64,000 bases of DNA from an uncultured Clostridia bacterium (GTDB lineage: Bacteria; Bacillota; Clostridia; Lachnospirales; CAG-274), in contig CANRHR010000010.1 of assembly GCA_947630475.1 (NCBI GenBank), forward strand, positions 1 to 64,000, read 5' to 3'. Below, one piece after another: positions 43,813 through 52,043 of this stretch (position 1 is its first letter; each line of letters begins with the position of its first letter). The notes under the pieces were generated by a model, which saw nothing but the letters and a program-made list of their open reading frames with translations, did not search any database and had not been told where the DNA came from. The translations under genes were made by a program, and so were the position numbers.

Positions 43813-46800
43813 CGATTATCCTCCTGTTTGTCATTATCTTCATAGGCATTTCTGCCGATAAGCTTTATAAGCTTTCTTATTCTGTTTTTTATGCTGTTTG
43901 TAATTGAATAAAGCACAGGTATAAGCACAAGTGTTACAAGCGTTGATACGCTCAATCCAAATATAACAACTATACCCAGCGGCTGTTGAGTTTCCATGCC
44001 CGATGATATCGCTACTGCCATAGGCACAAGCCCTATAACGGTTGTAAGAGTTGTCATAAGTATAGGTCTTAATCTGGCAGGACCAGCCTCAAGCAAAGCT
44101 TCTGTACACTGCATATTTTTAAATTTAATAAGCCTGTTTGTATAATCCACAAGAACTATGGCATTGTTAACAACCATGCCCACAAGCATTATTATACCCA
44201 TAAATGATGTCGCAGTAAAGGACTGACCTGTAATAAATAAGCCAAATATACCGCCGGTCACCGCAAGCGGCATTGAAAACATTACAATAAATGGATATAT
44301 TAAAGACTCAAACTGTGATGCCATAATCATATACACAAGCAAAATTGCAACCAGCAAAACATAAAACAGATTTGTAAATGACTCCTGCATTGTACGCATA
44401 TTTCCGCCAAATTCATACTCATAATTATCGGGAAATACATAAGAATTAAGCTTTTCTTGAACAAGGCTTTGCACTTGGCTTGTTGCTGCGCCGTCAAACT
44501 TTGCGCTTATGGTAATATATCTTTGCTGATTTTCCCTATTTATAGACACAGCGCTTTCACCCATATTAAGGTCTGCAACCTCCGTTATAGGTATAACTGC
44601 GCCCTGAGCTGTCGTAATATTAAGACTGTTAAGATCGTTTATATATTTTATCCTGTCTTGCGGATATTTTACAACAACATCTATCTCTGTTCCGTCTATT
44701 TTATACGTTGTAGCCGTCGAGCCCGAAACGGCTGTGCTTACTGTATTTGCGATATCGGATGTGCTTAAGCCGTATTTTGCCGCCTTTGCCCTGTTTATAA
44801 CAATATTTCCCTCAGGAACTGCATCATCAAGTGAGCTTTCCACTTCTGTCGCTCCATCTATGGAAGAAATAAGATCAATAAGATCATCGCTTATTTCCTT
44901 TAAAGTATCCGTTTCTTCACCTGTGATTTTAAGAGAAAGCGCAGAGCCGCCGCCCATAGAGCCCATTGCATTTGATGAAGCCGAAACTGCTATCTCGGCG
45001 CCTGCAATATTTTTAACCTTTTGCTTTGTTTCCGCCACAATTTCATCTGTACTTCTCGATCTTTCTTCCTTATCCACAAGGTTGTAATTTATAGAGGCGG
45101 AACCGCCGCCACGGCCTCCCCCGCCACCTCCGCCTACTCTTGCAAAAGTCATTTCGGCTTCGGGTATTTCTCCTATTGTATCAAGAACTTTAAAAAGCAT
45201 CTCTTCTTTAAGCTCATATTTTGTGCCGTTAGGCATACTTATGGATACAGACATAGCGCTTTCATCTGTTCTTGACATAAGATCCATATTCATAAACGAT
45301 AATGTGGAAAGACTTGCAGCAAACAATATAATAACAATAACAACTGTCTTTATTCTATGTTTAAGAGCTATTCTCAAAAGCCTTTGGTAGCCATTGTCTA
45401 TGCTGTCAAGCACAAACAGCCACCCGTTTCCTATCTTTGTAAATATATTATTCTTTTTATTTTTAACTTTCTTTTTATCCTGTCTGCTTAAAAGCACCGA
45501 ACACGCCATAGGCACAAATGTAAGTGAAACAACAAGAGAAGCCAAGAGCGCAAAACATATTGTATAAGCAAGATCCTGCAAAAGCTGGCCTATCATGCCG
45601 GATACAAAAATCAGCGGGCCAAACACGGCAATTGTGGTAAGAGTAGAGGCTGTAACAGCCATAGCAACTTCATTGGCGCCCTTTGAAGCAGCTTCCTTAG
45701 GTGAAAAGCCGTTTTTATGGTATGTAAATATATTTTCCAGAACAACTACCGAGTTATCTACAAGCATACCTATGCCTATAACTATACCTCCCATTGAAAT
45801 GGTGTTCATTGTCATAGATTTAAGATACATCATTGCAAATGTCGCAACGATAGATGTAGGAATAGATATACCTATTATTACAGATGTTCTTGGGTCCCTT
45901 AAAAACACAAGCAATACAAACACGGCAATCAATGCGCTTTGAAACGCCGTTTTAACAACATTGTCGACAGATGTTTTTATATAATCGGCTGTTGTTGTAA
46001 GCATTTGTATATCAAGCTCGGGGTAATCCGCTTTAATTTCATTTATTGCAGATATAATGTTATCCGTAACAGTTACAATGTTTGCATCGGACTGTTTTGT
46101 AAGCTGATACATAACGCCCTGCTTGCCGTTTATAAGCGAAAGATTTTCTTTTTCCTTTGTCGTCTTATTAACATCGGCAACATCGCTTAGCTGTATAATA
46201 TTTCCTCCGCTTGTGCTTATAACAAGCTGCTTTATTTCTTCAAGAGATTTAAATTCACCGACAGCTCTAAGCTGAAGATCGGTATCGCCCTGCAATATTT
46301 CGCCCGTAGGCGTATTTGCATTTTCAGATGAAAGCTTTTGGCGGATATTTGAGATTGAAATACCGTACTGCTGAAGCTTTTCGGGGTTTATTGTTATTTC
46401 TACCTCTTCTTCGCTTCCTCCGCCTATGCTTACCGACGATACGCCTTCAATTTTTTCAAATCTTGATGTAAGCTTATCGTCACACATATTATAAAGCGTA
46501 TCTACATCACTGTATTTGTCGCTTATAATACCTACCGATATGCTTTCAGAGTTCATATCCATTTTCATAATTGACGGCTCATTTGCATCATCGGGAAGCC
46601 TTCCCTTTACACGGTCAATTTTTTCTCTGAGATCCTGTGTGGCTTGATCCAAATCCGTACCGTCCACAAACTCTATCATAACCATGGATGAGCCTGTTGA
46701 GGAAGTAGATGATATTGTATCTACTCCTGTCAATGTGGATACAGTCTGTTCTATAGGTTTTGTTATAAGCTCTTCTATCTCTTCGGGGCCTGCGCCATTA

Positions 46801-46958
46801 TAGCTTGTGCTTACAACCGCCATAGGAGAATCCATTGTTGGCATATATGCAAGCTCTAGGTTTTGGTATGCTATAACGCCGGCAAGAAATATTATCAAAA
46901 TAACCATAACTGTTGTTACGGGACGCCTTATCGAAACATCAGAAATCATATTCGTCAC
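43809..46958 (-). CDS. RND-type efflux permease (AcrB/SwrC-like)
   Basis: 1049 residues, the full size of a hydrophobic-amphiphilic RND pump, with 12 expected membrane helices and two large extracellular loops. It starts MISDVSIRRPVTTVMVILII. TM4 reads GIGMLVDNSVVVLENI, having one Asp where AcrB has two. TM10 reads GMVVNNAIVLVDY, with Asn where AcrB has the relay Lys. An unusual Gly/Arg-rich run lies near residue 615. The neighbours are an adaptor upstream and a TolC-like gene downstream, making a complete three-part set. Substrates cannot be told from sequence. Confidence 0.92.
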   Translation of the reverse strand: MTNMISDVSIRRPVTTVMVILIIFLAGVIAYQNLELAYMPTMDSPMAVVSTSYNGAGPEEIEELITKPIEQTVSTLTGVDTISSTSSTGSSMVMIEFVDGTDLDQATQDLREKIDRVKGRLPDDANEPSIMKMDMNSESISVGIISDKYSDVDTLYNMCDDKLTSRFEKIEGVSSVSIGGGSEEEVEITINPEKLQQYGISISNIRQKLSSENANTPTGEILQGDTDLQLRAVGEFKSLEEIKQLVISTSGGNIIQLSDVADVNKTTKEKENLSLINGKQGVMYQLTKQSDANIVTVTDNIISAINEIKADYPELDIQMLTTTADYIKTSVDNVVKTAFQSALIAVFVLLVFLRDPRTSVIIGISIPTSIVATFAMMYLKSMTMNTISMGGIVIGIGMLVDNSVVVLENIFTYHKNGFSPKEAASKGANEVAMAVTASTLTTIAVFGPLIFVSGMIGQLLQDLAYTICFALLASLVVSLTFVPMACSVLLSRQDKKKVKNKKNNIFTKIGNGWLFVLDSIDNGYQRLLRIALKHRIKTVVIVIILFAASLSTLSFMNMDLMSRTDESAMSVSISMPNGTKYELKEEMLFKVLDTIGEIPEAEMTFARVGGGGGGGRGGGSASINYNLVDKEERSRSTDEIVAETKQKVKNIAGAEIAVSASSNAMGSMGGGSALSLKITGEETDTLKEISDDLIDLISSIDGATEVESSLDDAVPEGNIVINRAKAAKYGLSTSDIANTVSTAVSGSTATTYKIDGTEIDVVVKYPQDRIKYINDLNSLNITTAQGAVIPITEVADLNMGESAVSINRENQQRYITISAKFDGAATSQVQSLVQEKLNSYVFPDNYEYEFGGNMRTMQESFTNLFYVLLVAILLVYMIMASQFESLIYPFIVMFSMPLAVTGGIFGLFITGQSFTATSFMGIIMLVGMVVNNAIVLVDYTNRLIKFKNMQCTEALLEAGPARLRPILMTTLTTVIGLVPMAVAISSGMETQQPLGIVVIFGLSVSTLVTLVLIPVLYSITNSIKNRIRKLIKLIGRNAYEDNDKQEDNR

Positions 46959-46971
46959 TCCTTGTTAAAAT

Positions 46972-48498
46972 TTATTTCGATCTTTGGCTATTAATTTCGG
47001 CGCCTGTTTTTTTCTGTATATTATCGGCGCCGTTTTGCTGCTCTTGCTGCTCGGAAATTCTGTTTGTAACATCGTTTACGGGATCTCCGTCTTTAAGATA
47101 GCTTTGCCCTTTCACAACAACGGTATCCCCTATGTTTATTCCTGATTTTATTTCTATTTCATCTCCGTTATCTATGCCAACATTAACAACAGCCCTTTTT
47201 GCTGTGCCGTTTTCAACGGTAAATACATAATATTCATCATCTTTGCTCATAACGGCGCTCCTTGGAAGCACTATAGAGCTGTCGCTTTTCTCTTTTGTAA
47301 AATAAACCTCTGCAAACATACCCGATTTAAGCTTTCTGTCACTGTTGTTTATCTCTATCTTAACATTATATGTGCCGTCATTGTTTGCCCCTGGTGCAAT
47401 AGATGTTATGCTTCCGTTAAATATTTCATCGGATAATGTTGTTATCTTAAGCTTAACACTATCCCCCTCTTTAATTGAATTTATTATCTGCTCCGATACA
47501 TTTACTTCTACATTTACAGTGTTAAGATCTATAATTATAAAAGGCGTACCGCTTACTTCAGCGCCCTCCGTTACGTTACATTCCAACACTGTTCCCGAAA
47601 TAGGGCTTGTCACAACCGCATCTTTAAGTGACTTTTTGCTGTTTTCAAGCTGAGCCTCCGATGCCGCTTTTGATGCCTGAGCTTGGGCAAGGCTGTCTTG
47701 CGCCTTTCTTTCGTTTTCAGCCGGGGTTTGGTTTGCTGTTATGTCATACTGTGTCTGAGCCTGCTCAAGTGAATCAAGCGCACTTTTATAGCTTGTCTGC
47801 GCTTTTTCAAGGTTAATTTCAGATTGATTATAGCTGTTTTGAGCTTTATCATATGCATCTTTATAGTCATCAAGGCTTTCTTGTGAAAGACCTCCGGCAT
47901 TAAACAGCGTCTGCCCTGTTTCATAATCATTTTTTGCTTTCTCTAAGGCTATTCTTGAGCTGTCAAGCGAGGTTTGAGCATCCTTAACTGAATTTTCCGC
48001 ATTTGTAATAGATGTTTGAGCGTTTTTAACTGAATTTGCGGCGTTCTCTATCTGATTTTTCATATTAGCACCGTTTGCAAGCTCAAGATTTGTTTGAGCC
48101 GATTTTACATTTGCTTCGGCTGATTTTAAGTTGGCTTCGCTTACATTTATGCTGTTTTGTATATCCTCTGTATCCATAGCAAAAAGCACATCGCCCTTTT
48201 TAACATCATCTCCCACGTCAAAATTTACCGTTTTTACCTTACCTCCTATGGAAGCTGTTACATCAACCTGTGTTTTAGGCTGAACCGTTCCCGAATACAT
48301 ATATTCGCTGCTTATGTCGCTTACTTCGGCTAATGTTGTTTCAACGGCTGTAATATCGCCCTGTCGGTTTTGTCCGCCCATGGCAGGCATTGCACCGCCC
48401 TGCCTGCCGCCCGGCGCTTTGTTTGCCGACTTTGCGCAGGCGCTCAGCGCAACAATACAGCTTAAAAACAGAGCCGCAAATTTTAACATTCTCTTCAT
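46972..48498 (-). CDS. RND efflux adaptor (membrane fusion lipoprotein)
   Basis: 508 residues. A lipoprotein signal (VALSAC) is followed by a Gly-rich linker, a lipoyl half (YSGTVQPKTQVDV), a long alpha-hairpin (about 115-290, rich in SVKNAQTS/EKAQTSY heptads), the second lipoyl half (VTSPISGTVLECNV), a beta-barrel and a membrane-proximal domain (LPRSAVMSKDDEYYVF). The hairpin is long enough to reach a TolC-like partner. GGAGG lies 11 bases before the ATG. It is the first gene of the efflux operon. Confidence 0.92.
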   Translation of the reverse strand: MKRMLKFAALFLSCIVALSACAKSANKAPGGRQGGAMPAMGGQNRQGDITAVETTLAEVSDISSEYMYSGTVQPKTQVDVTASIGGKVKTVNFDVGDDVKKGDVLFAMDTEDIQNSINVSEANLKSAEANVKSAQTNLELANGANMKNQIENAANSVKNAQTSITNAENSVKDAQTSLDSSRIALEKAKNDYETGQTLFNAGGLSQESLDDYKDAYDKAQNSYNQSEINLEKAQTSYKSALDSLEQAQTQYDITANQTPAENERKAQDSLAQAQASKAASEAQLENSKKSLKDAVVTSPISGTVLECNVTEGAEVSGTPFIIIDLNTVNVEVNVSEQIINSIKEGDSVKLKITTLSDEIFNGSITSIAPGANNDGTYNVKIEINNSDRKLKSGMFAEVYFTKEKSDSSIVLPRSAVMSKDDEYYVFTVENGTAKRAVVNVGIDNGDEIEIKSGINIGDTVVVKGQSYLKDGDPVNDVTNRISEQQEQQNGADNIQKKTGAEINSQRSK

Positions 48499-48549
48499 TT
48501 AAGTAAAATCCTCCGTTATAAATATGATTTATTAATTATCGTAATACAA

Positions 48550-48602
48550 TCTTACTTCTAAAATCTTAAAATTCTGTTTTAAATTTTCTTAAAAAATCTT
48601 AA
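48550..48602 (-). promoter_or_regulatory. Putative response-regulator operator of the RND operon
   Basis: The minus strand has TTAAGA at 48602-48597 and 48592-48587 (10-bp period), again at 48569-48564, and a variant GTAAGA at 48555-48550. Ten-base tandem hexamers are typical OmpR-family sites. A -10-like GATAAT follows but no good -35 is visible, as expected for an activated promoter. The link to the regulator at 41931 is inference. Confidence 0.5.
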
Positions 48603-48716
48603 TACTTTTAATCCGTCTGTGCCGTTGTTTTTTATGATTAATGCCAAAAAATTACTCACGGTTCTTTAATATAAGCTTTTAAAATATAATTATATAAATA
48701 AATTTTAGGAGAAATT

Positions 48717-50042
48717 ATGAACGGTAATTATATTGTAAAAAATAAAAACGGAATTATTATAAGCTTTTGCTTTGAAAACAATAATATTTTTTTAAAAGAA
48801 TATTCGGCTGATAAATGGCTGGACAAAGGCTGTTTGGCTAAATCCGTAAGAGGAGATTTTTCTGTAAATATTTCTGATGAAGGAGATTTATATTTGCTCT
48901 GTCAGAGATTACAAGGCGATATAATACTTATTAACAACAAGGATAATCTATGGAATGAAAAAGTAATTTTAAAAAGTAAAATTGAATCCGTAAACAATAT
49001 ATTATTTTACGCCTTAATACATAAAACAGAAATGGAGCTTATTTATATAATAGATCATGGAAATAAAAAAAGTGACATTATGGCTCAAAATGCAGCAAAA
49101 GGCTTAAACAGCCCCGCCGTAATTATAGATTCCGCCTTAAGTCTTCCGGAAGGTATATTTAAAATGCAAAAAATTAAAAACAGTCATTATATAGTTTTTT
49201 ATCAAAAAAGAAATTCGGAAAATCAGCTTGGATACAGAGAAATAAATGCAGATAAGCGAAGTGATTATATCTCTCTTTTCAAAACAGGATACAGAATTAC
49301 AGACAGCTCATTCGTAGCCGATGAATCGGGGATACATTTTTTGTATATAGTTAAAAGTATGTTTTCTTCTCAGCTTATTTACAGAAAAAAAGATGAAAAA
49401 GGCTTAAATAATCCCATTGTGCTTTATGAGGGGCAGACAATAAATTTATGCAGCATATTTTTTGCAAAAGACATTCTTTATGCCTCATGGATAATAAACA
49501 AACAATTATTCTATTGTATAAGCAAATCAGAAGGAAATGAATTTGAAAGAGCCGTAAGAGATAAAAAATACAATTCTGTAAATTGGAGTAAGGCTAATTA
49601 TTTGGGCTTTGATAATATGAACAAAGAAACGCTTTTAACAAACGAAATTTTTTGTGACAACAAAAAAAATTATGAGCCTGTTTTTATACCCGATATTTAC
49701 GAGCAATTTTATAAAGCAAACTATTTTGAAAAGCCGGAGCCTTTAAAAGAAACAAATCAAAACAAAGAAACGGATGAAGGCATTTTAATTCAGCTTGAGA
49801 GAATGAAAAACCAAGTTGAAATAGCCCAAAAACAATCAAACGAAAAAGACAGACAGCTTATTCAGCTTAACAACATTCTTCAGGCCAAAAACAGAGAGCT
49901 TTTAAAGGTTGAAAATAATTTAACAAAAAAAATAAAAGAACTTAAGGCGGAAATAAACCTGTTAAAAGCCGAAAAAAATAACAATATTTTAAAAACACCT
50001 GAAAATAATCCGCAAGACGAAAAAAACAAAACCGATAATTAA
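48717..50042 (+). CDS. Beta-propeller-like protein with C-terminal coiled coil, unknown function
   Basis: 441 residues, not recognised as a named family. About 1-300 consists of repeated strand patterns (such as HFLYIVKSMFSSQLIYRKKD, ILYASWIINKQLFY) resembling BNR/propeller blades. About 355-425 is a strong Lys/Glu/Gln coiled coil with Leu heptads, followed by an Asn/Lys-rich polar tail. No signal peptide or membrane helix is seen. AGGAG lies five bases before the ATG. It lies 28 bases before cwlD on the same strand, so a role in spore or wall biology is possible but only from context. Confidence 0.6.
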   Translation: MNGNYIVKNKNGIIISFCFENNNIFLKEYSADKWLDKGCLAKSVRGDFSVNISDEGDLYLLCQRLQGDIILINNKDNLWNEKVILKSKIESVNNILFYALIHKTEMELIYIIDHGNKKSDIMAQNAAKGLNSPAVIIDSALSLPEGIFKMQKIKNSHYIVFYQKRNSENQLGYREINADKRSDYISLFKTGYRITDSSFVADESGIHFLYIVKSMFSSQLIYRKKDEKGLNNPIVLYEGQTINLCSIFFAKDILYASWIINKQLFYCISKSEGNEFERAVRDKKYNSVNWSKANYLGFDNMNKETLLTNEIFCDNKKNYEPVFIPDIYEQFYKANYFEKPEPLKETNQNKETDEGILIQLERMKNQVEIAQKQSNEKDRQLIQLNNILQAKNRELLKVENNLTKKIKELKAEINLLKAEKNNNILKTPENNPQDEKNKTDN

Positions 50043-50069
50043 AAATAGATTTAAGGAGGGATATGCATT

Positions 50070-50756
50070 TTGAGGCAGTGGTTTGAAAAATACAAAATTA
50101 AAATACTTACGGCACTTTATTCTGCAATTATTTTAGCGGGAATGACAAAAAGCTATTTTATGGATTCTGTTCAAACCAACGCCCTGCCTGTCAATCAAAA
50201 AAGCATAATAATAGACGCAGGGCACGGCGGCTGGGATCCGGGAAAGGTAGTGGGAGATTTAAACGAAAAAGATATAAATCTTAAAATAAGCAAAAAACTT
50301 ACGGCTTATCTTGAGCAAGGAGGATGTATAGTTACTCCCACAAGAGATGATGATTCGGCTCTTGCCAAAAACAAGAGGGGCGATTTAAAAGAAAGAATAA
50401 ATTTAAGCCTAAATGACAATGCAGATATGTTTATCAGCATACATCAAAACTATTTTCCAAAAGCAAGCGTAAAAGGCGCCCAAGTTTTTTATTATAAAGA
50501 TTCCGAATCAAGCAAAAAATTAGCTGATTTTATACAACAGCGCTTAAGAGAGCTTGACGGCACAAACACAAGAATAGCAAAGGCAAACGGAGAATATTAT
50601 ATTTTAAAGCAGACAAATATTCCTGCCGTTATAGTTGAATGTGGATTTTTATCAAACCCAAACGAAAATAAAAAGCTTAGGGATGATGATTATCAAGCCT
50701 CTTTAGCTTGGGCTGTATATTTGGGCATAACAGATTATTATGCTGAAAATCAATAA
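50070..50756 (+). CDS. cwlD: N-acetylmuramoyl-L-alanine amidase, CwlD-like
   Basis: 228 residues from a TTG with AGGAGGG nine bases upstream. An N-terminal signal or anchor helix is followed by an Amidase_3 domain with zinc ligands in IIIDAGHGGWDPG, NLKISKK (Glu of LNEKDI) and MFISIHQNYF, and the catalytic Glu in VIVECGFLSN. The length and single-domain layout fit CwlD, which removes peptide from muramic acid to allow the delta-lactam of spore cortex. Another autolytic role cannot be excluded. The last gene of a two-gene group. Confidence 0.82.
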   Translation: MRQWFEKYKIKILTALYSAIILAGMTKSYFMDSVQTNALPVNQKSIIIDAGHGGWDPGKVVGDLNEKDINLKISKKLTAYLEQGGCIVTPTRDDDSALAKNKRGDLKERINLSLNDNADMFISIHQNYFPKASVKGAQVFYYKDSESSKKLADFIQQRLRELDGTNTRIAKANGEYYILKQTNIPAVIVECGFLSNPNENKKLRDDDYQASLAWAVYLGITDYYAENQ

Positions 50757-50765
50757 TAATAAAAA

Positions 50766-50795
50766 AACTGCTCCGCATATAATATGCGGAGCAGT
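50766..50795 (-). terminator. Terminator of the flagellin gene
   Basis: A perfect 14-bp stem AACTGCTCCGCATA/TATGCGGAGCAGTT. On the minus strand it is followed by TTTTTATTATTATT, so it ends flagellin transcription; on the plus strand it has no T run but may still serve cwlD. Confidence 0.75.
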
Positions 50796-50873
50796 TGCAG
50801 TTAACAAATAATGCCAACAGCATTACCTGTTTAGTGGGCAGTAATCTAAAGCTATAACAATAACAATTTACAA

Positions 50874-51695
50874 TTAGCTTAATAACTGAAGAACGCTCTG
50901 CGGAGCTTGGTTAGCCTGAGCAAGCATAGCCACAGCAGCCTGGTTGATAACGTTAGCTGAAGTCATGTTAGTCATTTCTTTAGCCATATCAGCATCTTCA
51001 ATTCTTGAATTTGCTTGACTTAAGTTCTCACTCGCTGTTTCAAGGGCATTGTTTGTGTATTCAAGCCTGTTCTGAACAGCACCAAGGATAGCTCTGTAGC
51101 TTGTTATAGTTCCAAGAGCATCATCACAAGTTTTAATAAGACCATCAGCTACGGTTCTTGCACCCTTTACTGTAGCAGTACCTAAACCTAATTTATCAGC
51201 ACTAAATTCCTGAAGCTTTATTGTGATTTCCTGATTTTGATTTGAGCCGATATGGAAACCAAAATCTTTACTTTGGTTAAGACTAATGTTGTTAAACTGA
51301 GCTCTTTGTGCCAAAGCTGTAATTTCTGCCGTAAGCTGGCCAACTTCCTCTTGGCTCTTCTCTCTATCTGCTGATTCGTTGCTGTCTGTAGAAGCCTGAA
51401 CTGCAAGCTCTCTGATTCTTGTAACCATATTGTTAACTTCGGCAACATAACCTTCAGTTGTCTGGATAAATGACATAGCGTCCTGTGCATTTTTAGAAGC
51501 CATATCAAGACCTCTGATCTGAGCCTTCATTTTTTCGCTGATAGCTAAGCCGGCTGCATCATCGGCTGCTGAGTTGATTTTCTTACCTGAAGATAATCTT
51601 CTGCTTGCCCTATCCTGCTTGCTTCCTACTGCTCTTAAATTTCTGTTTGAGTTTAAAGCTCTTGCGTTAGTGTTAATTACTGTTGAACTGCTCAT
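50874..51695 (-). CDS. hag: Flagellin
   Basis: 273 residues from the ATG with GGAGGG seven bases upstream; an in-frame ATG 14 codons earlier has no such support. Conserved D0/D1 ends are present (SSSTVINTNARALNSNRNLR; KKINSAADDAAGLAISEKM; C-terminal AQANQAPQSVLQLLS). The variable outer domain is nearly absent, so it is a minimal filament protein like other short clostridial flagellins. It is a single gene with a sigma-D-type promoter, a 180-base leader with CsrA-like sites, and a terminator. No other flagellar genes are in the window. Confidence 0.95.
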   Translation of the reverse strand: MSSSTVINTNARALNSNRNLRAVGSKQDRASRRLSSGKKINSAADDAAGLAISEKMKAQIRGLDMASKNAQDAMSFIQTTEGYVAEVNNMVTRIRELAVQASTDSNESADREKSQEEVGQLTAEITALAQRAQFNNISLNQSKDFGFHIGSNQNQEITIKLQEFSADKLGLGTATVKGARTVADGLIKTCDDALGTITSYRAILGAVQNRLEYTNNALETASENLSQANSRIEDADMAKEMTNMTSANVINQAAVAMLAQANQAPQSVLQLLS

Positions 51696-51700
51696 AATAA

Positions 51701-51743
51701 ATCCCTCCATAGACTTAAATTTTGTTCGCAACTCCATTTGCGA
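51701..51743 (-). promoter_or_regulatory. Putative CsrA-binding leader of flagellin
   Basis: Two GGA sites lie before the flagellin start: one in the 6-base loop ATGGAG of the hairpin TCGCAA/TTGCGA (51726-51743), the other, TATGGAGGGAT (51701-51711), covering the ribosome binding site. This is the arrangement of the B. subtilis hag leader, where CsrA blocks translation until FliW titrates it. No csrA or fliW is in the window. Confidence 0.55.
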
Positions 51744-51887
51744 TATATATAATAACCACCCTGTTACAAAAAAGCAGGAGAGGATATTACCGAATTAGCC
51801 ATACGCCTTAAGGCTCATCAATATAAAGTTGTCAAAATACGAATAAAAACTGTCTGATTTTAATTTTCAATTTACCTTACATTTTAT

Positions 51888-51914
51888 ATATCGTCACAAT
51901 AAAAATAAACTTAA
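51888..51914 (-). promoter_or_regulatory. Sigma-D (sigma-28) promoter of flagellin
   Basis: The minus strand reads TTAAGTTT, 11 bases, GACGATAT, close to the TAAAGTTT-N11-GCCGATAA flagellar consensus. It predicts a leader of about 185 bases. The rest of 51744-51887 holds only a GCCTTAAGGC palindrome at 51807-51816. Confidence 0.62.
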
Positions 51915-51944
51915 CCCCCAAAATAAAATTTTTTTAAAATTTTT

Positions 51945-52036
51945 CAGACTATCAAAAAGCCCCTACTTTGAACAAGTAATTTAAAGCGTCGCAGACTTAT
52001 AATCCGCAGGCGAAATTCACTTTCGCCGAGGAAAAC
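51945..52036 (+). repeat. MITE-like repeat, truncated copy B
   Basis: It starts with CAGACTATCAAAAA, the left terminal inverted repeat, then TTTGAACAAGTAATTTAAAG, GTCGCAGACTTATAATCCGC and the GGCGAAA/TTTCGCC hairpin, matching 56434-56530. It ends abruptly after GAGGAAAAC, seven bases before the stop codon of the SLH-transglutaminase gene; the right half is missing. Confidence 0.75.
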
Positions 52037-52043
52037 ATAAACA

